Of a DNA stretch of 64,000 bases, positions 27,690 to 37,100 are shown one piece after another. Below the pieces are notes generated by a model. The model did no database searches and was not told the DNA's origin. It saw only the letters and a list, made by a program, of their open reading frames with translations. The stretch is from Candidatus Contubernalis alkalaceticus (GTDB lineage: Bacteria > Bacillota > Dethiobacteria > SKNC01), in assembly GCF_022558445.1 (NCBI RefSeq), contig NZ_CP054699.1, forward strand, positions 2,682,001 to 2,746,000, given 5' to 3'. Each line of letters begins with the position of its first letter. The stretch's first letter is position 1. The position numbers were made by a program, and so were the translations under genes.

Positions 27690-27878
27690 CCAGCGAAGAA
27701 GGCAATCTGTGTTCTGCTTAAGGCAGGTTTCCTGACTTACGGATCAGTGTCTGTTTCGGCCTTCCCAGATTTTAGTCCGGTGGCATTTAAAAAACATACT
27801 CCCCGCTTACAGTGGCGCGACCATCCAGGATTTACACCTGGTTCCCTATTATCCTCAAAAAAACTAGAGGCACCTTGA
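27690..27878 (-). promoter_or_regulatory. Cobalamin riboswitch
   Basis: On the minus strand the conserved elements appear in the right order: GGTGCCT, TAATAGGGAA, GGTGTAAATCCTG, GCGCCACTGTAAGCGGGGAG, GCCACCGG, CTGGGAAGG, then AAGTCAGGAAACCTGCC, an exact B12 box. It precedes the methyltransferase and Nik/Opp-type importer operon and is followed by an intrinsic terminator, so adenosylcobalamin or a related corrinoid should repress transcription. Confidence 0.97.
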
Positions 27879-28078
27879 AGCAATACTTTATTAAATTATA
27901 AAACATGGAAAAATAATAATTTCAAATAAATTTTTTCCCACCCAAACTATAATAATTATAATATAGAGTCACCTGATTTACAATAATTAAATTATTATAA
28001 TCTGTATGCACTCTATTAACAACTTTTTGTTTTCAGCACTTCTACATAAGCTTTTCGCAAAACAATAATGTTAATCGT
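27879..28078. other. AT-rich spacer upstream of the riboswitch
   Basis: About 200 bases between the start of the riboswitch and the end of the YhgE-like gene. It must contain the operon promoter. TATAATAATTATAATATA near 27945 offers -10-like hexamers, but no single one can be chosen. No other feature was seen. Confidence 0.4.
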
Positions 28079-29950
28079 TTAGAGTATTCCAAAGAGAGCC
28101 AAGATTCTCTGCCACAAGGTTTGCTCAACAGGCTCAGGCGTTTCAGTTACTTCATTCTCCTCAGCTTGAACCCCATCAGTCATCATCACAAATTGTACCA
28201 AATTAACCTCGGTATTCTTTGCGGAAGTAAACGATACCATTTCGAAATCACCGGGTATAAAATCAGACATAAGATTATCAATTTCTTCCTCAATTTTAAC
28301 ATCCATATCTGAGGTTTCCCGTCTCAATTCAATAGTGCCATGAGCAAAGTCCTGCATACCATCGAACAGGGAATTTACGCCCCAGTTTAAATCTGCGCTT
28401 CCGGCAACCACATCATTAAAACCACTAGATAGCCTGCTGTATCCATCATATATTGCCGCGGTTCCAGATAAATATTGCTCTATTCCACGATGAAACACCC
28501 CATAGTTCATAGTCAGTTGGTCAATCCCATCTTTCAACTGCAAAATACCACTGACCATTTCATTTAGCATAACAGGCATAGCTTGAATTGTATCATCAAA
28601 TTGCACATATTGGGACGCTAATGCACCGGCACCCGAAGCCAGGCCTGGATTTTCCGCTGTGCCGCTGCCGCAGATTCCGGTTTTCAATCCTGTTACCAAT
28701 TGGTTATTAGCGGACAATAGTCCGACAATCATAGTGAGCTGCTGAATTTGGTGGGCGTTAGCTTCGGGATTGGCATATAACGCCTCTATTTGCTGATTTA
28801 AGGAGACAATAGTGGCTTCATTAGCCTGCTTGAGACCGGGATAAGCACCCCCGGTTTGTTGACTGATAGCTGCGTCAACTTGGGAAAAACTTCCCTGTAA
28901 AGCATCCAGCCCTCCGGACAATTGATTGATTCCACCCAAAATAGCAGAAGAACCTTCTGTTAATTGACGAAAATCCATGTCGGCAGCGTTATAATCGGCT
29001 AAACTACTCTGTATGATGGTCAGTGCATCTAAGATTTGCTTTGAACCGTTTTCCAATTCAGCATTACCGCCGGTCAGCTGCCTGAGGCCATTCTTCAAAT
29101 CCTCCATCCCCCCTTGCATATCCTGCAAGCCGCGATGAAACTGGTTAGATCCGTCTTTTAGGCCTCCAGTACCCTTCGCTAACTCCTGAGCACCTTCATC
29201 CAGTTCTTTTATGGCGTCCTGCAGTAAGGAAAGGTCGCCGGTAAATCCATGGATATCGGGCAAATCAAAGCTCATGGAAAAAGGAATGCCGCTGATTTGT
29301 ATCCCCGCCATCTTAAAATCAATTACATCCATGGAAACGATATACTGTCCATTGACCCCGGGCATTTTAACAAAATTAATGATTTTATCCTTCCCTGACA
29401 TTGCAATGGTGGCATTTTCCGCCTCAATAGCTTTGCAGCGGTCGGTATCCAGTGTCATAGAAATCTGCAAAGAATAATTCTCTACAAAAACAGGATTTGC
29501 ATATGAATTATCTTTAATAGTAAGCTCAATCTTTAGTTTTCCAGATGCACCTGATATCTCTTCCGCTGTAATAGGCACGCCATCCAACTGGTAGCTGACT
29601 GCTACATTCCATGGTAATTCCGCTTTCTTAAGATTCCCTTGATAGTAAAACTTTCCCTTTGGGGCAATAATATTGACGGCATTGTCTACCACTGAAAGTT
29701 TATCTGTCGTGGTTAAGTTATGTACTTCTTCATAGTCGCCATAATCCACAAATTGCCCCCCCTGGTTCAGTTCAAAGCTGTTGACAGCATAGGCACTTAT
29801 TACTGAACCATCGGAAGAAAGTTTAACATAGATTACTTCTTCTTTGGGCGGTTGTATTTCAAGCTCCGTCGCTAAAATATTTGCCGGCATAATGCTCAGC
29901 AGGATTCCCACTAAAACAATGGCAGCTGTTTTTTTACATACTTGTCTCAT
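28079..29950 (-). CDS. YhgE/Pip-like membrane-associated protein with L-x-x-G heptads
   Basis: The 623-residue protein starts with a signal peptide (IVLVGILLSIMPANILA), has a beta-rich region to about residue 240, then a long coiled-coil built of repeated L-x-x-G-x-x-x units (ELAKGTGGLKDGSNQFHRG and similar) to about residue 540. The heptad repeat is typical of proteins encoded beside MMPL transporters. A membrane anchor at the very C-terminus is short (QRILALFGIL). It overlaps the MMPL gene by four bases. It probably forms an envelope complex with the transporter; the substrate is unknown. Confidence 0.75.
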   Translation of the reverse strand: MRQVCKKTAAIVLVGILLSIMPANILATELEIQPPKEEVIYVKLSSDGSVISAYAVNSFELNQGGQFVDYGDYEEVHNLTTTDKLSVVDNAVNIIAPKGKFYYQGNLKKAELPWNVAVSYQLDGVPITAEEISGASGKLKIELTIKDNSYANPVFVENYSLQISMTLDTDRCKAIEAENATIAMSGKDKIINFVKMPGVNGQYIVSMDVIDFKMAGIQISGIPFSMSFDLPDIHGFTGDLSLLQDAIKELDEGAQELAKGTGGLKDGSNQFHRGLQDMQGGMEDLKNGLRQLTGGNAELENGSKQILDALTIIQSSLADYNAADMDFRQLTEGSSAILGGINQLSGGLDALQGSFSQVDAAISQQTGGAYPGLKQANEATIVSLNQQIEALYANPEANAHQIQQLTMIVGLLSANNQLVTGLKTGICGSGTAENPGLASGAGALASQYVQFDDTIQAMPVMLNEMVSGILQLKDGIDQLTMNYGVFHRGIEQYLSGTAAIYDGYSRLSSGFNDVVAGSADLNWGVNSLFDGMQDFAHGTIELRRETSDMDVKIEEEIDNLMSDFIPGDFEMVSFTSAKNTEVNLVQFVMMTDGVQAEENEVTETPEPVEQTLWQRILALFGIL

Positions 29951-32025
29951 CCTTCTATTTCCTCCTTATGAGCTGTTTTTACTGTGGTTTTCTGAATAAT
30001 CTTATCAAACAAGATTAGCATTCCCGGCAGTACCAATAACACCATCCCGGCGGACAGCATGGCTCCCCGGCCCAGAATAGCACCCATTTGACTAATGATT
30101 CCATTGCTGGAGACTAAACCCAACATAAGCCCCGCGATGGTTAAAATGCTTGCGGGAGTAAGAATTGAAGCCGCTGTATCGGAAATCGTCCTGCCTGCAG
30201 CACTTCGTTTATCCATAATTTTACGATTCCATGTGTATTGTTGTGCAAATAAGATGCCATAATCCACAGTAGCCCCCAATTGCACAGAACTAATAATCTG
30301 ATAACCAAGATAATTAAGGGGATAACCGGCAAAATAGGGAATACTCAGATTCAACCAGGTTGCCCCTTTTATTGCCAAAAGTAAAACTATAGCGATGGAT
30401 GGGGAGCGGAATGTCAAGAGCAGCACCAACCCAATGGCTAGAATTACCGCAATACTAACTACCTGATTATCTTTAACAATTGTATCCTTAAGATCATAAT
30501 TGACAACACTTTGCCCCACCAGGTGATAATCTTCTTCCCAGTAATAGTTTTTTGCTGTTTCCCGCACCGCTTCCACTGCCCGAAAAGCATCTTCACCCTC
30601 ATCAGATGTGTTCACATAAAGAATCAATCGACTGTATTGACCGGAACGAAAATGTGCCAGTTGATCAGCTGCCAGAAAATCCTCAGGAATTTGAGCCCCT
30701 ACCATATGGGAATAGGACACCACAGAGGTCACATTTTCCAACTGCTCCAAAGCACTCCCCAACTGTGTCTCTTTAACGATATCACCTTCAGGAACCAGTA
30801 ATACCATCTGTACCGATTCCCCAAAAACACTGTTAATTTTATCCATGTCTATTTTAGCCTGGGAATCAGCACTGTTCATCCCAGAGGAGCCGTAGATGAA
30901 TTGGTTATTTTTTTGTCCTAAATAACCAGGAACCATTATAATCATTACAATTATGGACAGGGGTATACAAAGCCGAACAACAACTCTGCTGAATTTTTCA
31001 AAAGAAGGCAGCAGTGGACGGTGGTGAGTACGATCCATCAGCCCGCTAGTTGAAATTACTAAAACAGGCAAAAGAACCATTACACTAATGAAGCTGGTTA
31101 ATACACCTTTAGCCAGCACCATCCCCATATCGGGCCCGATTTTAAACCGCATCAATGCCAATACTAAAAAACTGAGAATAGTTGTCATTGCACTGGCTGA
31201 AATGGAGGAAAAGGATTGAACCATGGCTTTTGACATGGCCTGTTGGATATTCACATTCTTCTTCCGAAGTCGGGCAAAACTATGCAGTAAAAAAACAGCA
31301 TAGTCCATGGATACCGCCAGCTGTAATATGGAACTGGTGGATCTAGTCACAAAGGATACTTCACCTAAAAAAATATTGGTACCCTCATTAATCAAAATAG
31401 CAGCTCCAATGGTTATCAAAAAAAGTACCGGCTCAAACCACGAACTGGTAGAAAACAACAAGATTATAAGCACCAAAGGCACAACGAATAGAATAATTTT
31501 TGGGATTTCTTCCATGGTGGAACTTTGTGCCATGGCCTGATTGAATGCTTCTCCAGCCATCACTCCACGCTCTCCAACAAATTCTGTCAAAGAATCGATG
31601 TGCTCAACCAGATGATCCTTGTTCACAGACACGGAAAACAGCGCACCGCCATCCTTATACCATGCTTCAACCGTGGCAGAATCCTCTATCTCCAGTGGCT
31701 TATAAACATCAATCACGTCATCAAGCCAAAGCACACTCTCCACACCGTTCATTTCCTTAATCTGCTCTTTGATTTGAAGAGCTTCAGGAATACTAATGTC
31801 TTCAATAAAGATCGAAAGATTTGGTATCTCTTCATCAAAATTCTCATCTATAACCTGCAAAGCTGTGGTAGAAGGATTATCCTCCGGCAAATAATCGGAG
31901 AGCTTGTAATTAATATTGACTAAAGACATTAATGCTGCACAAACCAATGCTACCAATAAAAAAACAATTAACACTACGTTTTTTTGCCGTAATATAGTAT
32001 CAGCAATTTTCTCCAGATTACTCAC
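29947..32025 (-). CDS. MMPL/RND-family transporter (YdfJ-like)
   Basis: The 692-residue protein has two repeated halves. Each has a large extracellular domain after the first span and a block of five to six spans, with the MMPL signature VSMDYAVFLLHSF in half one and GATVDYGILFAQQ in half two. Such proteins export lipids, siderophores or drugs by proton coupling. It is the first gene of the operon and lies divergent from the TetR regulator, which probably controls it. Confidence 0.88.
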   Translation of the reverse strand: MSNLEKIADTILRQKNVVLIVFLLVALVCAALMSLVNINYKLSDYLPEDNPSTTALQVIDENFDEEIPNLSIFIEDISIPEALQIKEQIKEMNGVESVLWLDDVIDVYKPLEIEDSATVEAWYKDGGALFSVSVNKDHLVEHIDSLTEFVGERGVMAGEAFNQAMAQSSTMEEIPKIILFVVPLVLIILLFSTSSWFEPVLFLITIGAAILINEGTNIFLGEVSFVTRSTSSILQLAVSMDYAVFLLHSFARLRKKNVNIQQAMSKAMVQSFSSISASAMTTILSFLVLALMRFKIGPDMGMVLAKGVLTSFISVMVLLPVLVISTSGLMDRTHHRPLLPSFEKFSRVVVRLCIPLSIIVMIIMVPGYLGQKNNQFIYGSSGMNSADSQAKIDMDKINSVFGESVQMVLLVPEGDIVKETQLGSALEQLENVTSVVSYSHMVGAQIPEDFLAADQLAHFRSGQYSRLILYVNTSDEGEDAFRAVEAVRETAKNYYWEEDYHLVGQSVVNYDLKDTIVKDNQVVSIAVILAIGLVLLLTFRSPSIAIVLLLAIKGATWLNLSIPYFAGYPLNYLGYQIISSVQLGATVDYGILFAQQYTWNRKIMDKRSAAGRTISDTAASILTPASILTIAGLMLGLVSSNGIISQMGAILGRGAMLSAGMVLLVLPGMLILFDKIIQKTTVKTAHKEEIEG

Positions 32026-32115
32026 CTCAAAAAAACACTCAAAATTAACAAGTGTTGAATTTTAGACTCTTGTATATTATAATAAGTTATAATTTAAAAA
32101 ACAATAGTCAATTAC

Positions 32116-32139
32116 TGTCCATATGTTGATTATTGGACA
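32116..32139. promoter_or_regulatory. Putative TetR operator
   Basis: TGTCCA and TGGACA form perfect six-base inverted arms with a 12-base spacer in the divergent promoter region between the MMPL operon and the TetR gene. Position and symmetry fit a TetR operator; the assignment is by position only. Confidence 0.5.
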
Positions 32140-32176
32140 TATGTGAATAAATTGTTTGATACCAGGAGAAATGCTC

Positions 32177-32746
32177 ATGAAAAAATCACATGATGATCGA
32201 CGCATACGCAAGACAAAAGTGATTATTCGAAAAACCCTAACGCAGCTATTGATGGAAAAGGACTTAAAGGATATCACCGTAAGCGAATTAACTGAAATAG
32301 CGGATATTAATCGAGGAACTTTCTATCTACATTACAAGGATTTATATGACTTGTTTGAGCAGATAGAAAAAGAAATAATGGATGATTTTATTGGAATCAT
32401 CACCAAATACCGAAAACTTACTCAGGTACCCTTGATGCCGGTTTTGCTTGAAGCGTTTAAATATTTCGCTGCCAATTCTCAAATTTTCATCGCCATTCTT
32501 CGAACAAAAGAAACCACCTTCTTAAACCAGGTAATTGATATGTGCCGTCCACAAAATAATAAGGAATGGCAAAGTCTTTTTGCCAGCGATAAGGATGAGT
32601 ATTACGAATACTATTATTCTTTTATTGCCTTCGGCTGCGTCGCCCTGCTGCGCCGCTGGTTTGATAACGGGATGACGGAATCACCGGAACAAATGGCAGC
32701 ACTGGCTGAAAAACTTATGGCAAACTGCACAAGAGATTTGCCATAA
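32177..32746 (+). CDS. TetR-family transcriptional regulator
   Basis: About 189 residues with an N-terminal helix-turn-helix (KDITVSELTEIADINRGTFYLHYKDLYDLFEQ), matching the TetR/AcrR class with the GTFYLHYKD recognition helix (the motif is quoted in part). The C-terminal ligand domain belongs to the TetR_C_7 type with FGCVALLRRWFDNGM. ATG 32177 is preferred over the earlier codon at 32156 because GGAGAA lies at the proper distance. It probably represses the divergent MMPL operon. Confidence 0.88.
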   Translation: MKKSHDDRRIRKTKVIIRKTLTQLLMEKDLKDITVSELTEIADINRGTFYLHYKDLYDLFEQIEKEIMDDFIGIITKYRKLTQVPLMPVLLEAFKYFAANSQIFIAILRTKETTFLNQVIDMCRPQNNKEWQSLFASDKDEYYEYYYSFIAFGCVALLRRWFDNGMTESPEQMAALAEKLMANCTRDLP

Positions 32747-32773
32747 ATTGAAAAAAACTCACAAAATAATATT

Positions 32774-33661
32774 TTAATCAAAAATTGAAAGCTGCTTATA
32801 ACCATAGCCTTTCTTATACAATTTAATAATATCAACCATTTTATAATGAATTCCTAACTGGTCACATTGGCCTCGGAATAAATTCCATAACTCATTACCC
32901 TTTGGAGAACGGCATTCATAGGTATTTCCAAATTTCTTAATATATTTTTCTTTAAGGCCTGGAAAGAGATCTTCCAATTTTTGGTAATACCAATCTCTCT
33001 GATTCTGCCTTAAGGTTACACCAAAAGCAGGATATATAAACTTTGCTCCATTTTTGCATGCATACTCAATAATGCCTTTGATATTCTCTTCATTATCTTC
33101 TATGAAGGGCAGTACCGGCATTAATAATACTCCAGCAAAAACACCTTGGTCTGTCAGTTTTTTTATGGTCGCAAATCTTTCCGATGATAGAGCCACATTG
33201 GGTTCAATTATTTTACACAATTTATCATCTTTCGCGGTGATAGTCATCTTAATCAGCACTGGAGAATGTACCGCAATATTTTTTAAAATATCTATATCCC
33301 TGGCGATCAAATCACTTTTAGTAGCAATAGATACACCAAAACCATAACGGTCTATCAGTTCCAGCGCCCCTCTTGTGAGCATATACTTTTTTTCAAATGG
33401 ATTATAAGGGTCACTCATTGCTCCAGTTCCAACCACACCTTTTTTGCGTTTTGATTGAAGCTCACGGGCAATTATCGCAAGAGCATTTTCTTTTGCCCTT
33501 ACCTCATCAAATTTTTCTATATGGTAACACTCACTGCGGCTGTCACAATATATGCAGCCATGACAACAACCCTTGTAAATATTCATGTTGTAGTTATTAC
33601 CAAACCAGGAATTGTTGTCAGCATATCCTGAAATGATGGTTTTTGCCGGAATAAATTGCAC
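32774..33661 (-). CDS. Radical SAM protein, spore photoproduct lyase-like (SplB/Rv2578c family)
   Basis: The 295-residue protein has the radical SAM cluster motif in GCCHGCIYCD (C-x3-C-x2-C pattern) near residue 32, an STIATKSDLIARD-like strand and a C-terminal region with YECRSPKGNELW. This short class is annotated SPL-like, but true spore photoproduct lyase has extra conserved cysteine and tyrosine residues which I do not confirm. It is monocistronic, convergent with the TetR gene. Confidence 0.75.
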   Translation of the reverse strand: MQFIPAKTIISGYADNNSWFGNNYNMNIYKGCCHGCIYCDSRSECYHIEKFDEVRAKENALAIIARELQSKRKKGVVGTGAMSDPYNPFEKKYMLTRGALELIDRYGFGVSIATKSDLIARDIDILKNIAVHSPVLIKMTITAKDDKLCKIIEPNVALSSERFATIKKLTDQGVFAGVLLMPVLPFIEDNEENIKGIIEYACKNGAKFIYPAFGVTLRQNQRDWYYQKLEDLFPGLKEKYIKKFGNTYECRSPKGNELWNLFRGQCDQLGIHYKMVDIIKLYKKGYGYKQLSIFD

Positions 33662-33733
33662 TTTATATCCCCTCGTATAAAGACTTTCTTAAAATATCTG
33701 CTGCTCAAACAACATTTCCTGATGTCTAATTAT

Positions 33734-33926
33734 TTTACTCTAACTCCCATTATTACTATAACAAAAGGCTGCTTATCTTACACCGCTAAGCCACGGGGAC
33801 GTTTCCATCGTCCAAGCCTTCGGACCTCCGCTCTTGCTCCGGTGACGCTGGAAACGTCCCCATGGCACCGCTTATTTTCCAGTTTTCAGGACAGTATTAT
33901 ACACTATGACATAATGTTAGAGTAAA
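33734..33926. repeat. MITE-like element with nested inverted repeats
   Basis: Terminal inverted repeats TTTACTCTAAC (33734-33744) and GTTAGAGTAAA (33916-33926) are perfect. Inside lies a second palindrome, GGGGACGTTTCC (33795-33806) and GGAAACGTCCCC (33850-33861). The right inner part, CCCATGGCACC..CTTATTT..CCAGTTTT, recurs in degenerate form at 39003-39055. No coding frame is seen, so this is a non-autonomous element. IS copy 1 lies directly beside it. Confidence 0.65.
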
Positions 33927-33931
33927 CTATA

Positions 33932-34129
33932 TTAACATTATACCAATGATAACATGACAACAGTATGTCATAATTTCCAAAACTCTAAAAAAATGTTTCT
34001 TCCACCTGCACATAATCAAAGAAAATTACTTCCACATCACCCTGGTTTACTATGTTTACCCGGTGAAGGCCCGAACCAAAGGATACATTCCCCACAGTTT
34101 CGTGGGTTTCGGACTGTGTTTCCATGCTC
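33932..34129. repeat. 198-bp direct repeat, left copy (target duplication of IS copy 1)
   Basis: Identical base for base to 36088-36285 on the other side of the insertion element. Long variable target duplications are a recorded property of the IS1634 family. The copy contains the last 145 bases of the membrane-protein gene that lies intact on the other side. Confidence 0.95.
33985..34129 (-). pseudogene. Duplicated 3' end of the sigma-operon membrane-protein gene
   Basis: This stretch repeats the final 48 codons of the gene at 36141-37100, including the stop, and is cut off at the IS end. It is a by-product of the long target duplication; the full gene survives on the right-hand side. Confidence 0.9.
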
Positions 34130-34274
34130 GGGTCTTTGACAGTTGAATAATGAACACATGTCTTAAAAGCCTTGAAAATAGGGCTTTTTTTATTGCAAAT
34201 TTGTCAATTTTTCACCTATTTCTATTGAGTATTATTGAGTATTATGTTATAATATAAGGGATTGGGGGGTTAAT

Positions 34275-35987
34275 ATGAGATTGTCTATTTCGAAATCAAA
34301 AAATTCCACATCTCTTTACGTAATTAAATCAACTTATGAGAATGGTGTACATTCATCAAAGATTGTTGAAAAACTTGGAACAGTTAATGATTTGAGTAAA
34401 AAGTTAAACGGCCAGGATCCCATTGAATGGGCAAAGAAATACATAGCAGAGCTGAATCAAAAAGAGAAGGAAGAAAAGCTTGATGTGTTGGTAAAGTACT
34501 CACCTTCCAAGGTCATTACGAAAGATGAACAGCGCTCTTTTAACGGTGGTTATCTTTTTCTTCAACAAATATACTATCAACTTGGCCTTCACAAAATATG
34601 TAAAGAAATGTTAGGAAAATACAAGGTTACATATGACCTAAACTCCATACTCTCCAGATTGATTTACGGAAGAATAATCTTCCCTTCATCTAAGCTCGCC
34701 ACTTACCAACTTTCCTCAAGATTTATAGAACAACCTAACTTTGAACTTCAACATATATACAGAGCTCTTGAAGTTATTGCTAAGGAAACGGATTTTTTAC
34801 AATCATCCTTGTACAACAACAGTTTAAAAGTTTCTAAGAGAAATACTGGTGTACTTTATTATGATTGCACCAATTATTTTTTTGAAATTGAACAGGCAGA
34901 TGGCGATAAGCAATACGGTCCATCAAAAGAGCATAGACCAAACCCAATCATTCAAATGGGCCTATTTATGGATGGAGACGGTATCCCTCTTGCATTTAGC
35001 ATCAACAAAGGAAATACAAATGAACAATTAACACTAAAACCCTTAGAAAAGAAAATTCTATCTGATTTTAATCTTTCTAAATTTATCGTATGTACCGATG
35101 CCGGTCTAGCGTCCAAAAATAACAGAAAATTTAACGACAGGGAAGAACGAGCATTTATTACAACTCAATCAATTAAGAAATTAAAAGCACATCTAAAAAA
35201 ATGGGCACTTGATCCAAACGAATGGCACCTCTCTAACGATGTAAAAACCTATGACATCTCTAAACTAGATGATGAGAAAGCTAAAAATAAAATGTTTTAC
35301 AAAGAACGTTGGATTAAAGAAAATGACCTTGAACAAAAAATCATTGTGACGTACTCTATCAAGTATAGAGATTATCAAAGAAAAATCCGTAATTCACAGA
35401 TAGAACGTGCACAAAAAACAATAGATTCAAATCCTACAAAAATAAAAAAATGTAATCAGAATGATTGCAGAAGATTTATTAAAAAAACTAATTTTACTCC
35501 TGATGGAGAAATTGCTGAAAAAGAAATATACAGTATTGATACAGAGGTTATCGCTAAAGAAGAAGCCTTTGATGGGTTTTATGCTGTATGTACAAACCTT
35601 GAGGATGATGCTTCTGAAATAATTAAAGTAAACAATAGACGATGGGAGATTGAAGAATGTTTTAGAATTATGAAAAGTGAATTTAAAGCCAGACCTGTTT
35701 ATTTAAGCCGTGATGACAGAATAGAAGCACATTTTACAACTTGCTTTATATCCTTAATTATTTACAGATTATTGGAAAAAAAGCTTGGTGAGAAATATAC
35801 CTGCAGTGAAATAATTAGAGGATTAAAGGATATGAACTTTCATGAAATAAAGGGGGAGGGTTACACTCCAACATATACGAGAACTGACTTTACTGATGAT
35901 TTACATGAGGCATTTGATTTCCGTACAGACTACCAGATTATAAAAACAAAACAAATGAAAAAAATTTTTAAAGCGACAAAAAAATAA
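34275..35987 (+). CDS. IS1634-family (IS4-like) DDE transposase
   Basis: The 570-residue protein has the DDE triad in expected contexts: YDCTNYFFE, FIVCTDAGLAS, and the E of the Y-R-E-K-type segment RRWEIEECFRIMKSEF. The N-terminal region begins MRLSISKSKNSTSLY, as in related elements. A GGGGGG ribosome-binding site precedes the ATG and TATAAT lies about 20 bases further up. The gene is intact, so the element could be active. Confidence 0.93.
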   Translation: MRLSISKSKNSTSLYVIKSTYENGVHSSKIVEKLGTVNDLSKKLNGQDPIEWAKKYIAELNQKEKEEKLDVLVKYSPSKVITKDEQRSFNGGYLFLQQIYYQLGLHKICKEMLGKYKVTYDLNSILSRLIYGRIIFPSSKLATYQLSSRFIEQPNFELQHIYRALEVIAKETDFLQSSLYNNSLKVSKRNTGVLYYDCTNYFFEIEQADGDKQYGPSKEHRPNPIIQMGLFMDGDGIPLAFSINKGNTNEQLTLKPLEKKILSDFNLSKFIVCTDAGLASKNNRKFNDREERAFITTQSIKKLKAHLKKWALDPNEWHLSNDVKTYDISKLDDEKAKNKMFYKERWIKENDLEQKIIVTYSIKYRDYQRKIRNSQIERAQKTIDSNPTKIKKCNQNDCRRFIKKTNFTPDGEIAEKEIYSIDTEVIAKEEAFDGFYAVCTNLEDDASEIIKVNNRRWEIEECFRIMKSEFKARPVYLSRDDRIEAHFTTCFISLIIYRLLEKKLGEKYTCSEIIRGLKDMNFHEIKGEGYTPTYTRTDFTDDLHEAFDFRTDYQIIKTKQMKKIFKATKK

Positions 35988-36014
35988 AAACATTACTCAC
36001 TTTTTTGAATACAA

Positions 36015-36059
36015 AAAAAGCTTGATAATCCTTGTAAATCAGGGATCATCAAGCTTTTT
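36015..36059 (+). terminator. Terminator at the end of IS copy 1 transposase
   Basis: AAAAAGCTTGAT (36015-36026) pairs with ATCAAGCTTTTT (36048-36059), with an internal CC/GG pairing. The flanking A and T runs make it work in both directions, so it would protect the element from outside transcription. Confidence 0.8.
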
Positions 36060-36087
36060 GCTTGTAACAACTGTCAAAGACGAGATT

Positions 36088-36285
36088 TTAACATTATACC
36101 AATGATAACATGACAACAGTATGTCATAATTTCCAAAACTCTAAAAAAATGTTTCTTCCACCTGCACATAATCAAAGAAAATTACTTCCACATCACCCTG
36201 GTTTACTATGTTTACCCGGTGAAGGCCCGAACCAAAGGATACATTCCCCACAGTTTCGTGGGTTTCGGACTGTGTTTCCATGCTC
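36088..36285. repeat. 198-bp direct repeat, right copy (target duplication of IS copy 1)
   Basis: Second copy of 33932-34129. It spans the 3' end of the membrane-protein gene and 53 bases beyond its stop, so the gene remains complete despite the insertion. Confidence 0.95.
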
Positions 36286-37100
36286 CAATCCACGTTTCCT
36301 CTTAAAGAATTTGGGCCGATGACCACAGCGGTAACGGCCAGATCAGCCTGACTGTTAACTCTAAGCCTAACACTGCCTGAAACATCTACCATAAAATGAT
36401 TGCTCACGGCATCACTATCTATTTCCACAGGATAATAATGGTATGAATTATAGAAATACTGCCTCTTTATTTCTACCAATTTATCCTCCGGCAGGAATAC
36501 TGTATAGGTAAAATCTGCAGCTCCCAGGTTAAAACTTTTCGCCTGCGGCACATCAGAAAATTGAACATACAGCACCTCCCCCACTTGATCAGCTGTCACT
36601 TTTCCTTGAACCGCTAATTCCTCAGCCCTTTCCATACTTTCTGCGGTAACCTGTCCCCTGGCGAAAATAACCAGTTGGCCCTCTTCTCCCTTTTTAAAGT
36701 TTATAGGAGCATTAGGAAGAATAAATTCTATCTTTTCTACCGAAGAGGAAACCCTTATTTTTGACTCAGGTGCCACAACAGTATATTCCTGACTGGCTAT
36801 AGCAGCCGTTACCCTGGGAATAAGCCCAATACTGGAAACTGTATACATACCAAGGCTGAAAATCCCTGTAACAAATATTAAAAACATGCTCAAAAGATCA
36901 TACTTTATTTTTGGATGCTCTTCCTTAGATAGAAAAAGATATACAACTACCTCTAATCCTAATATAATTAGCACTACCGGCCACCAGTCTAATATAAGAT
37001 TGATAACCGGTGTCTGCTGTATAAGTGCCGCCAGCAGCAGGATACCAAAAGAGATCAAAAGCACTCCCATAGACATGCTGCCTACTCGCCACTGTCGCAT
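36141..37100 (-). CDS. Membrane protein with LiaF/DUF5668-type N-terminus, sigma operon
   Basis: The 319-residue protein has four N-terminal spans (ISFGILLLAALIQQ, then VVLIILGLEVVVYLFL and two more) and an extracellular beta-rich domain from about residue 110 with SVEKIEFILPNAP and later VRLRVNSQADLAV, resembling the DUF4097/LiaF-type tail. Such proteins often end envelope-stress operons. Its ATG overlaps the end of the preceding gene by 19 bases. The last 48 codons are duplicated beyond IS copy 1. It may regulate or respond to envelope damage. Confidence 0.7.
   Translation of the reverse strand: MRQWRVGSMSMGVLLISFGILLLAALIQQTPVINLILDWWPVVLIILGLEVVVYLFLSKEEHPKIKYDLLSMFLIFVTGIFSLGMYTVSSIGLIPRVTAAIASQEYTVVAPESKIRVSSSVEKIEFILPNAPINFKKGEEGQLVIFARGQVTAESMERAEELAVQGKVTADQVGEVLYVQFSDVPQAKSFNLGAADFTYTVFLPEDKLVEIKRQYFYNSYHYYPVEIDSDAVSNHFMVDVSGSVRLRVNSQADLAVTAVVIGPNSLRGNVDWSMETQSETHETVGNVSFGSGLHRVNIVNQGDVEVIFFDYVQVEETFF

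Larger units (their letters stand above)
34130..36087 (+). mobile_element. IS1634-type insertion sequence, copy 1
   Basis: About 1.96 kb between the two 198-bp direct repeats. The ends carry imperfect inverted repeats sharing GTCTTTGACAGTTG: GGGTCTTTGACAGTTG from 34130, and the complement of CAACTGTCAAAGAC ending near 36083. One transposase gene fills the element, with a terminator hairpin downstream. The exact right boundary is uncertain by about four bases. The element is closely related to copy 2 at 44153-46098 but clearly diverged from it. Confidence 0.9.

Noticed and set aside
27675-27878. 67-codon plus-strand frame
   Set aside because: It lies antisense to the cobalamin riboswitch; conservation of the RNA explains the open frame.
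36141-37100. Membrane-protein gene inactivated by the insertion element
   Set aside because: The right-hand copy of the direct repeat completes the gene through its stop codon.
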